A DNA stretch of 14,695 nt. It comes from Candidatus Uhrbacteria bacterium (GTDB taxonomy: Bacteria > Patescibacteriota > Patescibacteriia > UBA9934 > GWF2-40-263). This document shows positions 5,519 to 12,611 of this stretch, piece by piece. The notes beneath the pieces were generated by a model, which saw only the letters and a program-made list of their open reading frames with translations, did not search any database and was not told the DNA's origin. Every line of letters begins with the position of its first letter. Position 1 is the first letter of the stretch. Made by a program: the position numbers and the translations under genes. The stretch is from positions 1 through 14,695 of the forward strand of contig JACQSJ010000045.1 in NCBI GenBank assembly GCA_016205995.1. Reading direction: 5' to 3'.

Positions 5519-6295
5519 ATGTCGCTCTTGTACCAAACAACGGGGATCGTGCTCTCGCGGCGCGACCATCGGGAAGTTGACCGGTGGTATTCGGTGTACA
5601 CGCCCTCACACGGCAAGGTTGAATTTCTGGCACGCGGGGGACACAAGCCGCTGGCAAAACTTACCCCGCATCTGGAGATGGCGGCCGTGGTGGATTTGCT
5701 CCTCGTGCATGGTCGGGCGTATCAGATCCTGGCGGGCGTGGATCGACGCCAGGCGTTCGCGAATATTTATGACGACCTCGCTGGACTCGTGCTCGCCCAA
5801 AATGGCCTGCACTTGGTCGACATCGGCACGCGTGCGGACGAGACCGATCCGCACATCTATGATCTGCTCTTGGACTGGCTTGGCTTTTTGAACCAGAACA
5901 CCTTTCTGTCTCGGGAACGCGCTGGGTTTTTGCTCAGCGCGTTTTCGCTCAAGTTGTTGGCGCTTGTGGGCTACCGACCGGAACTCAACCGCTGTCTTGG
6001 GTGTCGGCAACCCATCGCCCCCGGTGCCTACCAATGGCATGGCCTCAAGGGGGGAGTGGTCTGCACGAACTGTACTCAGATCGATCAAGAAACCTGGTTT
6101 GCCGCGCGGCCCATGACAGACGAGGCGCTCAAGCTTGTGCGGTTTGGGTTGGAAGAAGGGTTCGCGTCGCATCTGCGGCCGCACTTAAAAGCAGAAGACC
6201 TCGCTGGCTTCTATGAAGCCACGGAATCCCTCATGATCTCGCATTTTCCCATCATCCCAGCCAGCTCATTGAGAGCCGCCTGTGCCGTGTGCTAG
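5519..6295 (+). CDS. recO: DNA repair protein RecO
   Basis: The 258-residue product has the RecO architecture. The N-terminal OB fold is about residues 1-80, with TTGIVLSRRDHREVDRWYSVYTPSHGKVEFLARGGHK at 7-43. A helical domain carries the zinc-binding cysteines CxxC...CxxC (Cys159, Cys162, Cys182, Cys185). RecO binds ssDNA and SSB, anneals strands and, with RecR, loads RecA at gaps (RecFOR pathway). The length is usual and all four zinc ligands are present. The start lies two bases after the stop of the DUF5671 gene, so it is translated from that transcript. An AAGGAAGGA stretch lies somewhat far upstream. The -10 of the predicted asnS promoter overlaps the recO stop codon. Confidence 0.92.
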   Translation: MSLLYQTTGIVLSRRDHREVDRWYSVYTPSHGKVEFLARGGHKPLAKLTPHLEMAAVVDLLLVHGRAYQILAGVDRRQAFANIYDDLAGLVLAQNGLHLVDIGTRADETDPHIYDLLLDWLGFLNQNTFLSRERAGFLLSAFSLKLLALVGYRPELNRCLGCRQPIAPGAYQWHGLKGGVVCTNCTQIDQETWFAARPMTDEALKLVRFGLEEGFASHLRPHLKAEDLAGFYEATESLMISHFPIIPASSLRAACAVC

Positions 6296-6298
6296 ACT
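6269..6298 (+). promoter_or_regulatory. predicted asnS promoter inside the end of recO
   Basis: TTGAGA (6269-6274, five of six matches), an 18-base spacer and TAGACT (6293-6298), preceded by TGC as an extended -10. Transcription would start near 6305, just before the palindromic element, which would then make up most of the asnS leader. Confidence 0.45.
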
Positions 6299-6309
6299 TC
6301 CATTATCCA

Positions 6310-6400
6310 TGTCATTGCGAGGCCGAAGGCCGAAGCAATCCTCCGGTTTGTCGAAGGATTGCTTCGTCGGTCTATGATTAACTCCCTCCTCGCAATGACA
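6310..6400. repeat. nested palindromic repeat element with TGTCATTGCGAGG termini
   Basis: The 91-base element has perfect 13-base terminal inverted repeats: TGTCATTGCGAGG at 6310-6322 and CCTCGCAATGACA at 6388-6400. Inside is a second perfect palindrome: CGAAGCAATCCT at 6331-6342 and AGGATTGCTTCG at 6355-6366, with a 12-base loop. It could fold into a nested hairpin or cruciform. From memory, near-identical TGTCATTGCGAG...GAAGCAATC sequences recur as intergenic repeats in many unrelated bacterial genomes, so this is likely a mobile or MITE-like unit. I have not searched for it. It fills the recO-asnS gap, ends six bases before the asnS ATG, and explains why the open frame appears to extend upstream. 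Confidence 0.75.
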
Positions 6401-6406
6401 AAAAAT

Positions 6407-7717
6407 ATGCATACAACCGTATCTGATATTCGAGGGCACGTTGGCGAGGAGGTTGAACTGAAGGGCTGGTGTTATAACTTCCGCTCAAGCGGGAAAATTT
6501 TCTTTTTACAGTTCCGCGATGGAAGCGGAACCGTGCAGGTGGTGTACTCGAAAGCGGAATTGCCACCCGACCAATGGGACCTCTTAGACCAATTGCGACT
6601 TGAATCATCCGTGATTGTCAGTGGCGTGGTGAAAGCCGAGCCACGCTCACCCAGTGGGTTTGAACTCACCGGGACATTTTTTCAGCCTGTCCAGATCGCG
6701 GAAGAAGGCTATCCCATCGGCAAGAAAGAACACGGCCCAGATTTCTTGCTCGACCATCGTCACCTGTGGTTGCGTGCAGAAAGTCAGTGGGCGGTCATGC
6801 GCGTGCGCGATCGAATCATCACCTCGACCTTTGAATGGTTCCACGAGAACAGCTTTGTAAAATTTGATACGCCGATTTTGACGCCGACCTCCTGCGAAGG
6901 CACGACGGATTTGTTTGAGATGGATTATTTTGCAGAAGAAGGACAGGCGGCGAGCAAGGCGTACCTGGCGCAATCGGGACAGCTGTACCTCGAGGCTGGC
7001 ATCATGAGTCTTGGACGAGCGTTTGATTTTGGGCCAGTATTCCGTGCGGAGAAGTCCAAGACCCGTCGGCATCTCACCGAGTTCTGGATGATGGATGCGG
7101 AGGCTGCTTTTGTGGAACACGAGGGCAACATGGCCATTCAAGAAGCGCTCATCTGTCGCATCGTGGAAGATGTGCTCAAGCATTGTCAGGCAGAACTGAA
7201 GGTGCTTGGTCGCGATACGGCACCGCTTCAAAAAGTGAAGGCACCGTTTGTGCACCTCACGCACAAGGATGCCATCGTGAAGCTCCGCGAGCTCGGTAGC
7301 GACATTGGCGAGATGGATGATCTTGGTGCCGACGACGAAACACTCCTGACACAACAATACGACAAGCCGATTTTCCTCGAGAGGTATCCGGCCGTGGTCA
7401 AGGCGTTCTACATGAAGCGCGATCCACAGGATGAAACCCGTGTACTCAACAATGATCTCCTCGCCTCAGAAGGCTACGGCGAGATTATCGGGGGAAGTCA
7501 GCGCGAGGATGACTACGAGACGCTTATGAAGCGCATCGCCGAACACAATCTCGATCCAAAACCGTTTGATTGGTACCTGGACCTGCGCCGCTATGGTTCA
7601 GTTCCACACTCCGGATTCGGCTACGGCCTTGAGCGTATCGTCGCCTGGACCTGCGGCCTCCACCACGTCCGCGAGACGATTCCGTTCCCACGAATGGTCA
7701 ACCGTATCACCCCGTAA
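6407..7717 (+). CDS. asnS: asparaginyl-tRNA synthetase
   Basis: The 436-residue class IIb synthetase attaches asparagine to tRNA-Asn. The anticodon-binding OB fold spans about 1-100, with LKGWCYNFRSSGKIFFLQFRDGSG at 18-41. Motif 1 lies around FVKFDTPILTPTSCEGTTDLF (150-170), motif 2 is FRAEKSKTRRHLTEFWMMDAE at 212-232, and motif 3 is GFGYGLERI at 403-411. The C-terminus RETIPFPRMVNRITP is diagnostic of AsnRS rather than AspRS. The length is close to archaeal-type enzymes and shorter than the 466 residues of E. coli AsnS. The ATG at 6407 is chosen because the open frame upstream (back to 6359) consists of the palindromic repeat. ATG 6395, inside the repeat arm, is the alternative (four more residues). 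No Shine-Dalgarno is visible. The next gene follows after one base. Confidence 0.93.
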   Translation: MHTTVSDIRGHVGEEVELKGWCYNFRSSGKIFFLQFRDGSGTVQVVYSKAELPPDQWDLLDQLRLESSVIVSGVVKAEPRSPSGFELTGTFFQPVQIAEEGYPIGKKEHGPDFLLDHRHLWLRAESQWAVMRVRDRIITSTFEWFHENSFVKFDTPILTPTSCEGTTDLFEMDYFAEEGQAASKAYLAQSGQLYLEAGIMSLGRAFDFGPVFRAEKSKTRRHLTEFWMMDAEAAFVEHEGNMAIQEALICRIVEDVLKHCQAELKVLGRDTAPLQKVKAPFVHLTHKDAIVKLRELGSDIGEMDDLGADDETLLTQQYDKPIFLERYPAVVKAFYMKRDPQDETRVLNNDLLASEGYGEIIGGSQREDDYETLMKRIAEHNLDPKPFDWYLDLRRYGSVPHSGFGYGLERIVAWTCGLHHVRETIPFPRMVNRITP

Positions 7718-7718
7718 T

Positions 7719-8867
7719 ATGAAACCTTTCCAAACTCTCCTCCTTCTCGCCGTCCTGATCCTCATCGGTGGGATGGCTGCTATCTATTGGGGTAAGACCG
7801 TCGAGGATGCGACGGCACCTGTTGAGGCCGTACAGACCATAGAGGTCGTCGAGGCGGTAGAGGAAGAGATCGCGCCGGGTGCGTATCTTGTGTTCCAAGC
7901 CAACGAATGGGATTTTTACCGCCTCGCCGTCGAGGACATCGCAGACAGCCAACCACGCAAGTTTGCAACGCTGAAAAATCCTCTGGCGGTCAGTGGAGGG
8001 CTGACGCCGTATGTCTATGGCCAGCACTTGCTTCTGCACCGGTACCTGCAGGACGAACAAGACGGCATCGTCTCGCTCAAGGGCGAGGTACTCCAGACGC
8101 GACCGATGCAGTGGGGGACGATCCGTTCAGCCAATGGTCGGTACGAGGTTGTGTGGAAGTCGGTGTATGACGAAGTTGAGACGGATATCGTCGTGACAGA
8201 TCTTGTGTCCGGGGAAGTTGTTGTCTCGATTCCGGAATCAGTGTTTGCGGACGCAGGCGCCTTTGCCTTGGAACCATTCTTGATCAATGACCAGGGAACC
8301 TCCCTCTATGTGCATGAGGTGTGTGCCTGCGAAGCCACCGTTGCGGGCGTGTGGCGAGTGAACCTCGAAACATTGCAGGCAACACGACTCGATACGCTCG
8401 TGAATCTGGATAGTTGGTTTCTCTCGAGTCTGGACGCGCAGGGCGGCCGTTTTCTCTCGATCAGTACAGAGCGTGAACCCGCCGAGGATGGCCCTTACGA
8501 CGAGCTTCTTCCTCCCTCAACGATCCGTATGCTCGACCTTGAGACACTCGAAGCAACAGACCTTCTTGTCGACGAGGCGCGCGCTTGGGATGTGCCATGG
8601 CTTGATCCGGAAGGAAACGACCGCTACGTCGTGAGACTCTGGGACAAAGGTAATCGTTTGTACCTCGTGGATTTTGAGGATAAGGCGATCACCGAGGAGG
8701 ACTATCTCACCGACGGCTGGGTGCTCGATTGGGTAGGTGACTGGCTGGTGGTGATGAATACGGACGACTCCTCCCTGAAGCTCGTCAACACGCAAACGCG
8801 GGAGGAAGTCGAGATCGAGCTTCCTGACGAGTACGCAGGGTATATCGGCTCGATCGAATTGAACTAA
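7719..8867 (+). CDS. N-terminally anchored or exported protein, all-beta, possibly propeller-like
   Basis: I cannot assign a family. The 382-residue product begins MKPFQTLLLLAVLILIGGMAAIYW, a short basic start plus one hydrophobic helix (about 5-24) without a lipobox. This suggests an uncleaved anchor or signal peptide. An acidic linker rich in E, V and A follows (about 27-51). The rest is soluble and repeats short units such as DLVSGEVVVSIPE, NLETLQATRLD, DLETLEATDLLVD and NTQTREEVEIELPD, each a beta hairpin typical of WD/PQQ-type propellers or TolB-like repeats. Two close cysteines occur in a CAC motif. It has a high acidic content. The start at 7719 lies one base after the asnS stop, so it belongs to the asnS transcript. 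A large palindrome follows it. It is probably an extracytoplasmic protein of unknown role. Confidence 0.7.
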   Translation: MKPFQTLLLLAVLILIGGMAAIYWGKTVEDATAPVEAVQTIEVVEAVEEEIAPGAYLVFQANEWDFYRLAVEDIADSQPRKFATLKNPLAVSGGLTPYVYGQHLLLHRYLQDEQDGIVSLKGEVLQTRPMQWGTIRSANGRYEVVWKSVYDEVETDIVVTDLVSGEVVVSIPESVFADAGAFALEPFLINDQGTSLYVHEVCACEATVAGVWRVNLETLQATRLDTLVNLDSWFLSSLDAQGGRFLSISTEREPAEDGPYDELLPPSTIRMLDLETLEATDLLVDEARAWDVPWLDPEGNDRYVVRLWDKGNRLYLVDFEDKAITEEDYLTDGWVLDWVGDWLVVMNTDDSSLKLVNTQTREEVEIELPDEYAGYIGSIELN

Positions 8868-8874
8868 CCGAAAA

Positions 8875-8934
8875 TGGGGTCAGGTCGGGTTATGTGCTTT
8901 TTACACCTAAAGCACATAATCCGACCTGACCCCA
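8875..8934. repeat. 60-base near-perfect palindrome with TGGGGTCAGGTC ends (REP-like element)
   Basis: The left arm (8875-8900) and right arm (8909-8934) are 26 bases each and pair with a single G-T mismatch around an eight-base loop, TTACACCT. The ends read TGGGGTCAGGTC and GACCTGACCCCA. From memory this terminal sequence recurs beside Y1/IS200-like (REP-associated) transposase genes in diverse genomes. That suggests a non-autonomous mobile palindrome; no transposase gene is in the window. It starts seven bases after the preceding stop and could also end that transcript as a strong hairpin, but no T-tract follows on either strand. Confidence 0.75.
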
Positions 8935-8949
8935 AGAGAGACAGATTTG

Positions 8950-8977
8950 TTGAATAGATACTTATTTGAATCAAAAT
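8950..8977 (+). promoter_or_regulatory. weak candidate promoter of aspS, predicted leaderless
   Basis: TTGAAT (8950-8955), a 16-base spacer and CAAAAT (8972-8977), each four of six consensus matches, lie in an A+T-rich stretch. The start codon follows seven bases after the -10, which would leave no leader. Confidence 0.35.
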
Positions 8978-8984
8978 TGGCGAT

Positions 8985-10295
8985 ATGAAAAACCGCATTC
9001 TTATCCGTGAACTTCAGAGTAAACTCGGCGAGACCGTGATCGTGGCCGGGTGGCTGCATCGCCTTCGTGACCTTTCGAAATTTGGTTTTGCGATCCTGCG
9101 AGATCGAACCGGCTTGGTGCAGGTGGTGTTGACCGCCGAGCAACTCGAGGCTCTTCGCGGTCTTCAGGTTGAGACGGTACTAAAAGTGACAGGCGAGGTC
9201 GTGAAGAAACAATCGAAAGATCCAAACGCAAACGAAGTCGAAATTCAGGCCACCAGTATCGAGGTACTCGCACCCGTGCGCGATGTCGTGCCTGTTGAGA
9301 TCAACAAAGAAGAAGTCGACGTTCAGCTAGACACACTCTTGGATAATCGCGTGGTGACGCTTCGCAACCCCAAGCAGCGCGCGATTTTCCGTGTGCAAGC
9401 CGCGCTTGTGCATGGGTTTCGGCAGTACATGGAAGCTCAAGGGTTCACGGAAATTTTTTTTCCAGTCTTGGCCGGCGCAGCCTCTGAAGGCGGAGCAGAA
9501 TTTTTTCGCGTCGAGTACTACGGTCGCGAAGCCACACTCACCCAATCCGCTCAGCTCTACAAACAGATCACGATGGGAGTCTATGAGGGGGTATATGGCG
9601 TCTCCTATTCCTTCCGCGCCGAGAAGTTTGCCACATCGCGCCACCTCACCGAGTTTAACCAGTTAGAGTTTGAGGTGGGGTTTGCCGACTTCGATGAAGT
9701 CCTTGATTATTCAGAAGGAGCGATTCGTCAGATGCTCAAGACGGTCGAGGAAGAATGCAAGCCAGAGCTTGAGCTCCTCGGCGTGGAGTTGCCACCGCTG
9801 GGCGATCGATTTCCACGTATCAAACTCAAGGACGCTTTGCAAGCATACAAGGACGAGGCCGGCATTGATGAGACGCACGAACCAGATCTTTCGCCCGCCG
9901 CGGAAAAATGGATTTCGAGAGAGTGGGGACCGAAGCACCACAACTGTGGATTCGTGATCGTCACCGACTATCCAACCAGCAAGCGACCGTTCTATGCCTT
10001 GCGCGATCCTGCAGACCCAACCAACACCATCACATTCGACCTCATCGGATTTGGGAGCGAGATCATTTCTGGCGGGATGCGCGTGAACAAGTATGACGAC
10101 CAGCTGCAAGCCATCAAAGACAAGGGCCTCGACCCAGCCCAGTTTGAGGACTACCTCATGATGCACAAATACGGCATTCCGCCAGAAGGCGGGTGGGGGC
10201 TTGGGCTTCAGCGTCTTACACAGAATATTCTAGGACTTGATAACATCAAGGAGGCCACGATCTTCCCACGCGATGTCCAACGACTGAGACCATAA
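8985..10295 (+). CDS. aspS: aspartyl-tRNA synthetase, archaeal type, probably non-discriminating
   Basis: The 436-residue class IIb synthetase lacks the GAD insertion of classical bacterial AspRS (about 590 residues) and follows the archaeal-type enzyme. The OB fold begins VAGWLHRLRDLSKFGFAILRDRTG at 20-43. Motif 2 is FRAEKFATSRHLTEF at 210-224. ISGGMR at 361-366 and motif 3, GWGLGLQRL, at 403-411 are followed by the characteristic FPRDVQRLRP end. His25 aligns with the position that is Trp26 in discriminating Thermococcus AspRS. In that subfamily, His there goes with charging of both tRNA-Asp and tRNA-Asn. Motif 3 has Gln409 where Glu usually precedes the ATP-binding Arg. Since asnS is nearby, a need for dual specificity is not obvious. 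No Shine-Dalgarno is present; a strong terminator follows. Confidence 0.92.
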   Translation: MKNRILIRELQSKLGETVIVAGWLHRLRDLSKFGFAILRDRTGLVQVVLTAEQLEALRGLQVETVLKVTGEVVKKQSKDPNANEVEIQATSIEVLAPVRDVVPVEINKEEVDVQLDTLLDNRVVTLRNPKQRAIFRVQAALVHGFRQYMEAQGFTEIFFPVLAGAASEGGAEFFRVEYYGREATLTQSAQLYKQITMGVYEGVYGVSYSFRAEKFATSRHLTEFNQLEFEVGFADFDEVLDYSEGAIRQMLKTVEEECKPELELLGVELPPLGDRFPRIKLKDALQAYKDEAGIDETHEPDLSPAAEKWISREWGPKHHNCGFVIVTDYPTSKRPFYALRDPADPTNTITFDLIGFGSEIISGGMRVNKYDDQLQAIKDKGLDPAQFEDYLMMHKYGIPPEGGWGLGLQRLTQNILGLDNIKEATIFPRDVQRLRP

Positions 10296-10301
10296 CTATT
10301 C

Positions 10302-10329
10302 AAAATCGCCGATAAGGCGATTTTTGCTG
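10302..10329 (+). terminator. rho-independent terminator after aspS
   Basis: AAAATCGCC (10302-10310), loop GATAA and GGCGATTTT form a nine-pair stem ending in TTTTTGCTGT. It begins seven bases after the aspS stop and separates aspS from the scpA unit. Confidence 0.9.
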
Positions 10330-10344
10330 TACCCAGCGAGAAGA

Positions 10345-10374
10345 TCGTCACTCAGTGTCGATCTCTGATACAAT
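10345..10374 (+). promoter_or_regulatory. promoter of the scpA operon
   Basis: TCGTCA (10345-10350), an 18-base spacer and TACAAT (10369-10374), with TGA forming an extended -10. The predicted transcription start near 10381 is only about four bases before the scpA ATG at 10385, so the mRNA is nearly leaderless. The earlier ATG at 10373 overlaps the -10 and is ruled out if this promoter is used. Confidence 0.6.
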
Positions 10375-10384
10375 GCAGGCAGAT

Positions 10385-11083
10385 ATGGCCTTTGAGGTAA
10401 AGCTTGAAACATTCGATGGTCCGTTGCACGTCCTCTTGGAGCTCATTCAAGGGGAGGAACTGCCGATTACGGAAGTCTCGCTGGGAGCCGTGACGCAGAA
10501 GTACCTCGAGTACATGAACGCGCACGAGGTGCCGGCGGCGGAGTTGGCGGATTTTCTTGTTGTGGCAACGAAGCTCCTGCTCCTGAAGTCGCAAGCGATT
10601 CTTCCCCTCGAGGTTGCAACTGAAGAGGAGGATCCTTCAACCTTGGCGCTCCAGTTGCGGCTCTACAAAGAGTTCGTCGATGCGTCACGTACGCTCGAGG
10701 AGCGATTTGATAGCGCGCTCTGGGCGTTTGGGCGTGCGACCCCTGATGTGGTGCGGTTGAACATCGGCGAGGTGGTGACGAACCTACGTGTCGAGGATCT
10801 ACGTGAGGCGTTCGCCGGGCTCCTCAAGCGCCTTGAACCTTTTTTCCGATTACAGACCGCGGCCCTGGAACGCGTCGTCTCGGTGAAGGAGCGCCTGCAG
10901 GAGATCCATGAGGCCATTCTCTCGCGCACAAAGATGACGTTCCGGCAGATTGCCAGTGCGGGGAAGTCGAGGGTAGACATCGTCGTGAGCTTCCTCGCAC
11001 TGCTCGAGTTGGTGAAACAGCGAGCGGTGCAGGTTGTTCAGTCGGGAGTCTTCGACGAGATCGAAATAAAACGAGTTGACTAG
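10385..11083 (+). CDS. scpA: segregation and condensation protein A
   Basis: The 232-residue kleisin starts MAFEVKLETFDGPLHVLLELIQGEELPITEVSLGAVTQKYLEYM, the hallmark N-terminus of ScpA. ELADFLVVATKLLLLKSQAILP follows at about 55-76, and the C-terminus ends in a winged-helix with VDIVVSFLALLELVKQRAVQVVQ. ScpA bridges the SMC ATPase heads and, with ScpB, forms the condensin that compacts and segregates the chromosome. I use the ATG at 10385 because the family's conserved start begins there and the two upstream in-frame ATGs (10355 and 10373) fall within the promoter. scpB follows after two bases. The partner smc gene is not in the window. Confidence 0.93.
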   Translation: MAFEVKLETFDGPLHVLLELIQGEELPITEVSLGAVTQKYLEYMNAHEVPAAELADFLVVATKLLLLKSQAILPLEVATEEEDPSTLALQLRLYKEFVDASRTLEERFDSALWAFGRATPDVVRLNIGEVVTNLRVEDLREAFAGLLKRLEPFFRLQTAALERVVSVKERLQEIHEAILSRTKMTFRQIASAGKSRVDIVVSFLALLELVKQRAVQVVQSGVFDEIEIKRVD

Positions 11084-11085
11084 CT

Positions 11086-11637
11086 ATGGTGACAACAACG
11101 ATTGAGGCGGTACTCTTTGCCGCGGCAAAACCTATTAAGCTCTCCGACCTGCGCAAGCACCTGGACCTCTCGGAGGAAATCGTGTGCGAGGCAGTTGACG
11201 ACATCGCCAAGCGGTTGAATGTTGAGACGTCAGGCGTGCACCTCATGGAGCAGAACGGCGCGGTACAATTGGTTTCCAACGCGAGCGTCGGGGAGGATGT
11301 GGCGAAGTTCCTCAAGAAGGAAGCCTCTGGTCCGCTCACGCGACCGAGCCTGGAGACCCTCACTATCATCGCGTATCGCGGTCCCATCACGAAGCCCGAG
11401 ATTGAAGTGATCCGCGGCGTGAATTGTTCGCTCATTCTGCGCAACCTCCTCATCCGCGGCTTCATTCTCGAGGAGCAGGACAAGACGCGACTCCAGCCCG
11501 TCTACACCGTGAGCCATGAATTTTTACAGGCGCTTGGCGTCAACCGTCTGGACGCGCTTCCAGACTACGAGGCATTTCGACACAACGACAAGATCGATGA
11601 GCTCCTGAGTCGGGAACCGGAAGAGACGCAGGTATGA
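11086..11637 (+). CDS. scpB: segregation and condensation protein B
   Basis: The 183-residue product has two winged-helix domains. The first starts TTIEAVLFAAAKPIKLSDLRKHL. The second carries the signature RPSLETLTIIAYRGPITKPEIEVIRGVN at about 86-113, then VSHEFLQALGVNRLDALPD. ScpB binds ScpA as a dimer and regulates the SMC ATPase. Length and motifs are normal. The gene lies two bases after scpA and overlaps the next gene by four bases (ATGA at 11634-11637), implying coupled translation. No Shine-Dalgarno is visible. Confidence 0.94.
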   Translation: MVTTTIEAVLFAAAKPIKLSDLRKHLDLSEEIVCEAVDDIAKRLNVETSGVHLMEQNGAVQLVSNASVGEDVAKFLKKEASGPLTRPSLETLTIIAYRGPITKPEIEVIRGVNCSLILRNLLIRGFILEEQDKTRLQPVYTVSHEFLQALGVNRLDALPDYEAFRHNDKIDELLSREPEETQV

Positions 11638-12611
11638 TCATCAAGCTCTTCACCCAACTCTTGCTTGCCTCCGCCGTCCTGCAGTTTTTTCCGGCCGACG
11701 CAGGAGAGCTCGAGACGCGAGCTACACTCCCTACCGCTTCGACGCGCTCCTTCGATCTCTTCGAGGCGTACGAGGTGATTTCACATCGGCTGCCCGAAGC
11801 CCCTGATCGTCCTCGTGCTCCGGTGAAATTGGTTTCCGCCAGCATGGGAGTGGTGACAAGCGCACGCAGTGCGATCGTGGTGGATCGGGCTTCCCATGAG
11901 GTGCTGTTTGAGAAGAACGTCGCGGAGCCCCGTGCCATTGGGTCAATCACCAAGCTTATGACCGTGTATCTCTTCTTGCAAGGGAATCCTGACCTCGATG
12001 CTCCGGCGACGCTCACCTCCGAGGATCTCCGCTTTGGAGCTGAGCTTCATTTAGCCATTGGGGAAACCGTGACCGTACGGGATTTGCTAAAGGCAAGCCT
12101 GATCGGCAGCGATAACAGTTCAACCGCCGCGCTCGCTCGGCTAAGCGGGATGTCGGAAGGGGATTTTATCGCGCGCATGAATGAGACCGCGGCGGAGTTT
12201 GGGATGCAGCGCACGACGTTTGATGATGCAACAGGCCTCTCGTCCAAAAACGTCTCGGTCGTGTCTGATCTGGCGATTCTGTTCGACAAGATTTTGGAGA
12301 ACGAGACGATCGCTGAGATCACCCAATTGTCCCAGGCAACGATTGTTGGATCCTCTGGACGTCGATATCTTGTTGAGTCGACGGATGAGTTGTTGGGAAC
12401 CTTCATCGACCAGCCTCCCTACGATATCATTGGGGGGAAGACGGGATTTCTTCCGGAGGCTGGGTACTGCTTAGGAACTATTTTTTCCAATGAGAACGGC
12501 GGCGAAATTATCGTCGTTGTGCTTGGCTCTGAAACAAAGGAGGGACGCTTCCAAGACGTGAAGTCGCTTGCCGTGTGGGCATACAAGACGTTTGATTGGC
12601 CCACGCTATGA
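11634..12611 (+). CDS. D-alanyl-D-alanine carboxypeptidase, peptidase S11 family
   Basis: The 325-residue protein has an N-terminal hydrophobic signal or anchor (about 1-22, ending FFPADAG) and a linker to about residue 70. The penicillin-binding fold follows, with all three active-site motifs: SxxK as Ser104-Ile-Thr-Lys107, SxN as Ser159-Asp-Asn161, and KTG at 269-271. DacA/DacF-type enzymes remove the terminal D-Ala from peptidoglycan pentapeptides outside the cytoplasmic membrane and so limit cross-linking. The C-terminal beta domain and amphipathic anchor of DacA are missing; the protein stops about 55 residues after KTG, so membrane attachment is likely by the N-terminus. It overlaps scpB and the next gene by ATGA at both ends, a tight coupling of chromosome and wall functions. 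Confidence 0.9.
   Translation: MIIKLFTQLLLASAVLQFFPADAGELETRATLPTASTRSFDLFEAYEVISHRLPEAPDRPRAPVKLVSASMGVVTSARSAIVVDRASHEVLFEKNVAEPRAIGSITKLMTVYLFLQGNPDLDAPATLTSEDLRFGAELHLAIGETVTVRDLLKASLIGSDNSSTAALARLSGMSEGDFIARMNETAAEFGMQRTTFDDATGLSSKNVSVVSDLAILFDKILENETIAEITQLSQATIVGSSGRRYLVESTDELLGTFIDQPPYDIIGGKTGFLPEAGYCLGTIFSNENGGEIIVVVLGSETKEGRFQDVKSLAVWAYKTFDWPTL

Noticed and set aside
6310..6400. CRISPR repeat or riboswitch
   Set aside because: There is only one copy with no spacers, and the structure is a simple nested palindrome without a known aptamer pattern.
6359..6406. Upstream extension of AsnRS
   Set aside because: These codons lie within the palindromic repeat and are not family-like.
8875..8934. 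Ordinary rho-independent terminator
   Set aside because: The stem is unusually long and no T-tract follows on either strand; a repeat element explains it better, though it may still impede transcription.
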